A stretch of 64,000 nucleotides of DNA from contig JAAOMT010000504.1 in assembly GCA_016748015.1 (NCBI GenBank), positions 53,285-117,284 on the forward strand. Direction: 5' to 3'. Of this stretch, positions 56,487-64,000 are shown in pieces (positions within the stretch are counted from its first letter, which is position 1; the number at the start of each line of letters is the position of its first letter). Source of the DNA: Geosiphon pyriformis. Lineage: Eukaryota; Glomeromycota; Glomeromycetes; Archaeosporales; Geosiphonaceae. The notes beneath the pieces were generated by a model. The model made no database searches. It was not told the origin of the DNA and worked only from the letters and a program-made list of their open reading frames with translations. The position numbers and the translations under genes were made by a program.

Positions 56487-59038
56487 ACACAATGCCAAAC
56501 TGCTCTAATAAAAGAACTAATTTGTAATACAAAGGCTGACCCAAGATACTAGACATTAGACATTTATCAGATCCATAAAAAGCACTAGGCAAACTGTTTG
56601 CCAAAAATAACTCATTTTCTAAAAATATTTTTATTACTCCAGCCAAAAAATTGTTCATCAGACTAACATGCAACCTGACAGAAAACTGTAAAAAATTTAG
56701 AAAGAACTATCTCAGAACTTGCAAATCCAAAAATCTATGATCAAACAAATATCCAAAAATACTTTGGCCATTAGAAAATAAAATTAGCAAAGCCAATTTC
56801 TTTTTTAATTGCACCTGTTTAAAAGATTTCAAACCATACAAGGATAGATGGTACAAAACTTCACTGAAAAAGTCACATGGTAAACCAGTCTTGGTTCTGA
56901 GATTCTTTCTAATTTTTACATCTTATTTACAACACACTTCTAAAGATACAAAACTAAACTGTATATAATAGCTAATTATGAACTGAAAGACTGCCGAAAC
57001 CAAGTAGCAAAATTGTTTGTCTGTAATAGTTTTTCTCAACATCACATTAAAAAAAACCTAATATCTGTATGAACTTGAACCAAACTGGGCTTAAAAAGAC
57101 TCTTAGTCAACAAAAAAATACCCAAATATTAGTGTAACTCACTTCTTTTAGCATTCAAAATTGGCAAATCATTGATCAATAGTGAAGTATTTTTGACACC
57201 TTAATTGATAAAAATAGCCACCATCTTATCATTATTAATTGAAATGTTATTAATCTTAAAAAACTCACTTTCAATATTCAAAATATACTGTGTAGAAGCC
57301 TAATAACTTTTGACCCAAATTGTATTATTTACAAAGACACTAGCAGCCAAAAAAAAAGTCTTTCCTCTATCCACCTCAATCCTGCCAGACTTTGCTACAA
57401 ACTTAATGTCTATCCTATATTTATACAAGTATTCATATCTCTTTATCTTATATAAGAATAGATCATAAAAAATCCTCCAAAGAAATGGAAAAAAGACTTT
57501 TTCTTGATCCAACTCATTATGTACTCTGTAAACTTTTGAGAGCCCAAAGTCTGTCATCACTCTGTTAATTTAATCCTCATGTGTGTTACCAAAAAACTGA
57601 ATAAATTACTTGCATATTTTGATGCAATACAGACTAGCTTTCAAATAATGCTATTCTACTAAGTTATAAGTTTTGTACATGTCTTATAACACCAATCAAA
57701 GTTCTTTATTTTTTTCCAAGGCATCTTTAACAACAGATCCAATAACAAAAATAGGAGACTGAGTTGAAATGTCTTTTAGTATTGAAAAATTATTATCATA
57801 AAGAACACCAAATTTGCTACAAACTAAAGATATCTGATCAAAAAAAATTTTAGATAAAATTTTATGTGCTGTATCAACTAATGCAATAGATCTAATATTT
57901 ATCAAAACACTATTCTATTCATATGGTTTTGGGATCATTGAGACTCATGCTCTTTTTTAGAGAGTTAGAACTGCACTTAGACTTAAACACAAATTCAACA
58001 GCCTTAAAAGACATGCCAACATTTTCTCACTACAGTGTTTTCAAAGTTCATTAGGCATTCTTGACAGCTTAGCTGCTTTATTATTTGGCAAATTATCAAC
58101 AACCAAAGACAACTCTTCCATATTAATTTTTATTATCACACCAAAGAAAGCATCATTTTTCACATAATTCAGAGACATATATTGTCAAGCCCAAAGATCA
58201 GGCATTTTTGTAAGCACAGATCACTTTCTTGTCTATTTTTTTATAATTTCATCAATCTTGAACTTAATCTTATCAGGTTTAACTACCAGCTTATTATCTA
58301 TTACCAAATGATCTAAAACAACTTTGTAAAATAAACACTCCAAAATGCTTTTAATCATTCATTTTTTATCTAAACAGAAATTTTCTATATAACAGTCAAT
58401 TGCTTTTCTGATAGTTGTATCTTCAGTAATCTTAGACTCACAGTACTTAAATTTCCAATATTTTTTTTTTACCACTAATAAATGCTTAACCATATCCACC
58501 AAACTTGCACTATTCAAAACCAGGTTAGAAACTTCGAATGCTTCAACTTTATCAATAGTTGACCAGATTTTAATAAGACAGTTAAAGTTTAGAAGATCTC
58601 CAGAAATCCAACATTTCACAATTTTTACAATAAACAGCTCCAATTTATAGAATTTTGAAGATTGTTTGTTCTTTAAACAATTGTACTCACTATACCAAAT
58701 CTTTAAAAACACTGCATTAATAGCCTGTAACATAACTTCTTCCAGCAGTTTCCATATTGTGTCCAAGTTATTAACATTTTTAGCATTTTTAATCATGTTA
58801 AATTTAATCAGCAAATCAGTAGAAGATTGTTTCTTGAAATTCAACCACTAACTGTTATCTGCATCCCCCAACTTGAATTTTCACTGGTTTTGGTTGATCT
58901 GTTTACAAGCACTAAAAAGACAAGCATCCAGAAGCCTACCCAAACCAATCAAAACTGAAACTAATTTATAATCTGTATCAAAAAATCCCAACATATTATT
59001 GATTTTATGTGATGTAATTGCAGACACTAGATTCTCAC
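56487..59038 (-). pseudogene. LINE 5' part: N-terminal ORF2 region and reverse transcriptase
   Basis: The minus strand from 59038: NLVSAITSHKINNMLGFFDT, LGRLLDACLFSACKQ, then 58359-58844 (161 codons; STDLLIKFNMIKNAKNVNNL, KNKQSSKFYKLELFIVKIVK, a helical region before RT). RT: LPNNKAAKLSRMPNEL, VSMIPKPYE, IRSIALVDTAHKILSKIFFD (57696-57905), LVLxDMYKTYNLVE, then 57300-57560 with VMTDFGLSKVYRVHNELDQE, FPFLWRIFYDLFLY and ASVFVNNTIWV. The catalytic F-x-DD is FVNN, so the active site is gone. It ends at GQPLYYKLVLLLEQFGIV, where element D cuts in. Confidence 0.85.
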
Positions 59039-59889
59039 TGTTACTCATAAAAAGAAAACAAATATAGTAAACCAATAGGAGAGTAGTAGTTAGCATGTGA
59101 GCACATTGCTTAGCAATGTAGAGCAATGTCAAAAGTTATGGTACATTGCTCAACAATGTGAAGCAATGTTAGAAAATTAGGGCACATTGCTCAAGAAATC
59201 ATAGCACATTGCTTAGAAATATGAGCAATCTCATAGAATATTAATTATATATATATAGTAGTAGCATTAGAAAAAAAAAAGACAGATCTCTTAGATTAGA
59301 TTTAATTTAAGCAACCTTTCCATCCACAAATATTAATAAATAATTATTCACTATTTTAATCTATTCTCCACTATTAACACTTCATGTTAATAGTTATTGA
59401 TACATAAATCACACTAGAATAATAACTTTTAATCATGGCTATTGACAAGATACTAGCTTGCAAATTGCTTTGGCTTATTCTTCTTTATATTTTTTTTTAT
59501 CTCTTTTATCTTTTTTTCTTTTCCTTGGTTTTGTGTTTACTAATTGATTGAAAATTAAAGTGCTGAATTATTGACATCAAGGATAGCCTGGTAAAAGACC
59601 CAGAAATAAGAGTAAAAATATAGATATATTAACAGAAAGCTTACCAGAAGAACATGACTGCCAGAATAAATCCAGCTGTCAAGCTGAGAAAAAAATTGGG
59701 CATAATTGCACATCAAAAAAATTACTACAATCACCACTAAATCTCTGTTCATTATAAAAAAAACTCAACCAAAACTTTCAGATAATATTAATAAACCAAT
59801 ATTATTAACATTATCCACCATATTAATTACTGAGCACCAAGTTACAGATTTGTTATTTGATTTGAGACTCCAAATAAACATTTGTAACA
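59039..59889 (+). repeat. Element E 5' LTR
   Basis: 851 bp, ends TGTTAC...TGTAACA. From TTAATTATATATATATAG (about 59241) on it is similar to element D's LTR. Upstream of that it is unlike it, apart from the first few bases. The 3' partner is outside the window. Confidence 0.85.
59095..59258 (+). promoter_or_regulatory. Element E U3 iterons and core promoter
   Basis: Repeated CACATTGCT and AGCAATGT blocks, several paired as ACATTGCT(T/C)AGCAATGT-like hairpins, at about 59102, 59143, 59183 and 59208, followed by the TA run of the core promoter. Replaces the AATTC iterons of element D. Confidence 0.55.
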
Positions 59890-59909
59890 TTTGGTGCTCT
59901 TTGTGGGGT
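59890..59909 (+). promoter_or_regulatory. Element E primer binding site
   Basis: TTTGGTGCTCTTTGTGGGGT directly after the 5' LTR; the first 12 bases are identical to the element A site. Confidence 0.7.
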
Positions 59910-59949
59910 ATAATTTTACAGAGAACCAACACCAACAACAATTATCCAA

Positions 59950-62155
59950 AAGTGACAAAATCAAAAATAATAAAGACAAACCACTTAAGATTTACTAAAT
60001 CTTTGTTTCAACAATATAATCAACAGTTGGACTTAACCAACAACTATTATCCAGCAGAATCAGTCTTTAACTTTTATGTTAACAAGAGAATCACAAATTT
60101 TCTTAGAAGACCAATCAACATTGAATTAGCAAGAGAAAATTTCTATACAGAATTAATCTAACATACCAATTTATCACAAAATTATAGTTTTGCACCAATC
60201 ATTAAAAAAACCAACCAAGAAATTGAAAGATACACTCAACAACAATTCCTCATTATTTATGCAGATAAGAGTAAAGGAAAGCTACAAACACCAGCAGTAA
60301 TTCCAAAAGGAATACAATTACCAATGTAGAAAAAGCAAAGAATTTAATCTTTACTATATCCATCATATCATCATATGTCTGGAAGTATTATCAACATTTT
60401 ATCAACAGGCATGTTCACATCAAATGCAACATCAGCATTTGGATGACTACCATTTTAAAGTAAACAAAAAAAAACAGAATTATTAAGAACCTACAGTGAT
60501 TACTTTGAAGGATTTAAATTGCAATTGCCAATAGCATCAGGATTTTGATCACCACTATCTCACCCAGATTTCAGAACTGCAAGTTCTTGGGAGATAACGG
60601 CATCAGAAAAAAAAAAAAAGAGAATCAAGAATTTAATTATCAAAATCTGATTGTAAAAAACTCGAAAGTTGAAGCTGAATATTCAAACCTAACAAACTCT
60701 GAACAATCCAAATCCTGAGTTAATTAATCAGCCAAACTTATCTCCAGTAATTGTTATTAATCAACAACAAATTAATCCAATTGCTGAACAACTTCAACAG
60801 CCACCAATATCACCTCAATTACTATCTTTTTAACCACTACAACAACCAAACTTGGATTCAATAGTCTACGCCCCAATAGCAAAACTTGAGAAATTCACAG
60901 GTGAAAAGAATGATGCACAAGTGTGGCTGAGTAATATGGAAAAAGCCATCATAGCCAATAGATGGAATAATACCAAGGCCATGCAAACCATTCCATATTT
61001 CTTTCAGGATATTACCAACTCATGATATCAAAGCTTGGCTAACAAACCTTAAGATTTCAATGCATTTAAGCTTGCATTCCTGCAATATTTCAGCAATAAT
61101 AATAGCATTAACTGATTGGCCAACACTTTCACTACCATCAAGCAAGAAAAAAATGAAGCAGTTACTACTTACTTAGGACACTTTTACAGAAATCTGTACC
61201 AAATTCAGGCCATACAGGCTGATTATTTTACAGCACCACAAATCCTAAACCAATTCATTAGAGGCCTGTGCAGTAGTATCTTTCAACGTGTATTCCCATT
61301 GTATCTTGCAGACTTCCAAGCCACTGTTAAAAATGCCAGAGATTTTGAAGCTGCTAAACTTGAAGCTAATTATGCCCAAGCCATAAATCTAGTAATGAAC
61401 AGATCATTTGACTTGGATTCCAAATTAAAACAATTCAGTGAATCAATCAATCAGAAATTAGAAAAATACTTAGCTAACAACAATCAGGCAATTTATCAAC
61501 CTCCTCAATAATACAATAATCATGAAAACTTCAATAATTTTTAAAATTTATTGCATCTATTATTGTTAACAAATCAACAGTGACAACAGGAAATATGTGT
61601 TTGCCACTATTGTGGTAAACAAAAACACCTACAGATTGACTGCTGTTATCAATTAAATAACCAATAATTGGGAAATCAATATCAAAACCCTAATCACCAG
61701 TTTCAAACTTCGAGTTATCAATTCAACTCAGCACCATATCAACTGAATTACATACCTATGATTCAGCAGCCAATCTATTAATCATCAATTTATCAGCCTT
61801 CAATAACTGTAGTTTATTAACAGCAGTCACAACCTATCTATTAGCCACAGCCCCAAGTAATCTATCAACCCTAACAAATTCTAACACCATCATCAAACTC
61901 AGCTCCAATGACATCAGGGAATTTCAGATTAAGGGTTATCCAAAACTGGAGATTGGCAATGATTGTTCATCAACCAATTCCCAGTTTATTTATCCAGTCA
62001 AGATTACATCAGCAGAGTTCAGGAACTGAGTATACCCAAAATCCAAGTTCCCAGAATTATTTAAGTCTCTTGGTAACTTCAGAAAATGCTTTATTCAACA
62101 ACATAGAAAAACAACCACCTACTAGCAACATATCTCTAGCCATCATTACCAATAA
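59950..62155 (+). pseudogene. Element E Gag
   Basis: N-terminal region 59950-60161 (LTNNYYPAESVFNFYVNKRI, INIELARENFYTELI). Capsid-type part from 60880 (IAKLEKFTGEKNDAQVWLSN, NRWNNTKAMQTIPYFFQDIT), then 61116-61511, open for 131 codons (TFTTIKQEKNEAVTTYLGHF, AIQADYFTAPQILNQFIRGL, DLDSKLKQFSESINQKLEKY). CCHC zinc knuckle intact at about 61591-61640: CHYCGKQKHLQIDC. A Gln/Tyr/Pro-rich tail with CAA-to-TAA stops follows. The best-preserved Gag of the three elements. Confidence 0.85.
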
Positions 62156-62590
62156 CAAATCACTAGCAGCAATCTTTCCATTCAAACTCGAGGAACTCTT
62201 ATCCATGCCATTGTTTAATGAAGCCGTGCTTGAAGAAAAACCAATTACTGCCATATATACTAATGCTAAAGTTGATGGCTATTTCATCAAACTCATATTA
62301 GATAGCAAGTCAGCAGACAACATTATCACATGACAACTCATAAACCAATTAGGTTGCCAAGTTGATTATGCTGCTAGCACCAGAATTATAACAGCTGATA
62401 GAACGACCAAAACTCCAATTGGCAAGATTGATGATTTTCCCATAAAAGTCAATGGCATTATTGTACTCATTAAAGTATTAATTATGAAAGCCACTCAGTA
62501 CCAAGCACTTGTTGGTAAAGACTGGTTGTCCAAAACCAATACAATGCTTGATTGGAACACACAAAAGCTTCAATTTAGCCAAAACAGTTA
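62156..62590 (+). pseudogene. Element E aspartic protease
   Basis: Reads EEKPITAIYTNAKVDGYFIK, LILDSKSADNIIT, TGA, QLINQLGCQVDYAASTRIIT, IVLIKVLIMKATQYQALVGK, DWLSKTNTMLDWNTQKLQFS. DSK replaces the DSG active-site triplet. Confidence 0.8.
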
Positions 62591-62984
62591 ACACACACAG
62601 ATACCAGCCATGTGTGGTCATTTCAAATCCATCACCATGCCATTAGCACTCTTTATCAAGTTTGACAATAAAGAAAAAAAACCTACCTGAGAAGTCTATT
62701 AAGTCTTCTGGACCAACATTGACCACAACAAATTACCACCAATACCATTATAAAACAACAAAAAAAAGAAAAGAAGAGAAGAAAAACCTACTTAGAAAAC
62801 CAACCAAAGTTATTGGAATAATGATAACAGTACTGAGCTGACACCAACTTAGAAGTAAGGAGAAAATAACAAGAGAAAAGGGAAAGAGAAAGAAAAAAAA
62901 CTAATACCAACTACCACTACTGTCTATATCCCATACACCTATATTCCACTACAACCATCCAACTACCATTGACCAAAACTGGTA

Positions 62985-63420
62985 TGCATTGATTGTGACA
63001 AGAAATTTTCATCAATGGGCACATGCTGTGGTGATGATGAAGAATATTCTATAGCAACCAAATTCTACTGCTGCTCTTGTGTTCTAGAATGTTTTGGATG
63101 ACCAAAATAGCAAGAAAAATGGAACAACAAATCTTGACTTGCTTGTGGAAAAACTCTATTAGATGAAGAAATGTGGAATGACATTTTTGGATGAGAAGAA
63201 ACATGCAATAAATTGTGTCAATACACAATCCTAATAAGTGACTGGGTAAGAAAAAAGACACCAATAAAAGCAGTATGAAGGAAAGCAGTAAAACAATTAG
63301 ATAGATGTTCACATGACAATGATAAAATCTGGTAAATGGCACTTGCAAAAATTGAAGAAACATCACTAGAAGAAATAAGAATAATCAAAAACAACTCACT
63401 AAAACTCATAGAACTTGACT
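62985..63420 (+). pseudogene. Element E cysteine-rich domain (best-kept copy)
   Basis: CIDCDKKFSSMGTCCGDDEE, YSIATKFYCCSCVLECFG, stop, PK, stop, QEKWNNKS, stop, LACGKTLLDEEMWNDIFG, stop, EETCNKLCQYTILISDWV, then RCSHDNDKI. With element A this defines a common pattern: CxxC, MGxCxx, YCxxC, CFGxPKxxxKWxN, LxCxKxLLxxxxW, CxxxCQY, ISDWV. It lies between protease and dUTPase, as in A and D. Confidence 0.72.
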
Positions 63421-63639
63421 GGGGCCCAAACTCAGATATTATCCTAAAGCCTATGAATCCAAAACAATTTCACAAGCACTACCAAAAATTAGCACCCACT
63501 TGAAAAGAACAAGAGCAATGGTTGGAAAAAATAAATACCTGACTATGTGACCACTGTTTAATTCCATATGACTTTAAGTATTGTAATGAGTATGACCTTA
63601 TTTACAATTTACCATCATGCATAATTTACACAATTCTAG

Positions 63640-64000
63640 AGGAAGATAAACCAATCAGCAGCTGTGCATCAGAATTGGAGTCAATTTTCAATTCTGATTC
63701 AAATTCCAACAATGATAATAATAAAAACAACAGTTCTAGCTCTACTCAATATGACAACAAAAAATATAACAATTTGGACTTCAATTTAAACCCCAAAACA
63801 TACATTACACTTTCTGATCTCTCCAAAGAACAGGAACTCAAATGGTTCAATGACAACAATAAAGATATTATGCCAGAATGTGTGCATGATACTAATGCCA
63901 GATTTGATCTGAAATATCCAAGGAAGGATGCCATTAAATTGAAACCACATTCACACACTTGCATTGATCTTAAAGTAGCACTAGAAATTTTAGCAACAAC
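63640..64000 (+). pseudogene. Element E acidic linker and start of dUTPase (cut by window end)
   Basis: SSCASELESIFNSDSNSNND and YITLSDLSKEQELKWFNDNN, then the start of the dUTPase: MPECVHDTNARFDLKYPRKD (motif 1, A-R-F-D-L) and CIDLKVALEI. The rest lies outside the window. Confidence 0.75.

Larger units (their letters stand above)
44853..59038 (-). mobile_element. LINE (non-LTR retrotransposon), split by element D
   Basis: The minus-strand element consists of 56487-59038 (5' part) and 44853-46534 (3' part), separated by the 9.95-kb element D. Order: N-terminal part of ORF2, RT, RNase H, C-terminal domain, 3' UTR, and a tail seen as a run of 13 T at 44855-44867 on the plus strand. The 5' end is not visible, because element E starts at 59039 inside the coding part. 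The family resembles LINEs that I associate with Rhizophagus/Gigaspora. Removing element D with one target duplication restores the reading frame at the junction. Many stops: dead. Confidence 0.88.
59039..64000 (+). mobile_element. Element E: LTR retrotransposon, 5' half, runs off the window
   Basis: 5' LTR 59039-59889, then the same module order as element D as far as the start of the dUTPase at the window end. Close relative of element D in coding parts and in the downstream half of the LTR, but with a different U3. Inserted in the LINE N-terminal coding region; the target tetranucleotide on the left is TCAC (59035-59038). Confidence 0.88.

Noticed and set aside
47440-64000. Alternative genetic code with TAA/TAG read as Gln
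   Set aside because: TGA and TAG also replace Trp and TGA replaces Arg in the elements, while the host ligase and Sel1 genes use CAA/CAG and TGG and end in normal stops. Mutation explains the pattern better.

Overview
The window looks like a piece of a large, very AT-rich, gene-poor, repeat-rich fungal nuclear genome. The best fit is an arbuscular mycorrhizal fungus (Glomeromycotina, possibly Gigaspora-like). This assignment is inferred from three things: short GT-AG introns in a peroxisomal AMP-forming ligase, a Sel1-repeat protein of the kind hugely expanded in these fungi, and a LINE whose protein resembles the LINEs I associate with Rhizophagus and Gigaspora. No bacterial features, CRISPR array, rRNA or convincing tRNA were seen.

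Layout. 67-2150 (+) holds the 3' ten exons of a 4-coumarate:CoA-ligase/luciferase-like acyl-CoA ligase ending in the peroxisomal signal SKL; it includes a 10-nt microexon and a GC-AG intron. 2340-3300 is a decayed hAT-type transposase. 6552-7352 (-) is an intact Sel1-repeat gene followed by decayed repeats and a Cys-rich relic. 7.4-20.5 kb is AT-rich desert with a few unidentified decayed coding relics. 20.5-21.5 kb holds minisatellites.

21801-32830 (-) is an 11-kb Ty3/gypsy-type LTR retrotransposon (element A). It contains a 20-N assembly gap flanked by a perfect 1,141-bp duplication that is probably an assembly artefact; without it the element is about 9.87 kb. 34995-35954 is a solo LTR of the same family. 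37.4-38.6 kb holds relics, including the tail of a second LINE, and 39.2-41.0 kb is satellite-like. From 44853 to at least 59038 (-) lies a LINE split at 46534/56487 by a 9.95-kb LTR element (element D, +). A third, related LTR element (element E, +) starts at 59039 and runs off the window.

The most interesting content is the shared architecture of elements A, D and E: Gag (with CCHC knuckle) - aspartic protease - cysteine-rich domain - trimeric-type dUTPase-like domain - beta-rich linker - RT - RNase H - integrase - long C-terminal extension (E is visible only as far as the start of the dUTPase). All copies are dead: they carry many stops, mostly where Gln, Trp or Arg codons would have been lost by C-to-T or G-to-A change. 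CpG decay is directly visible by comparing the three LTRs of family A. Neither host gene shows such damage.
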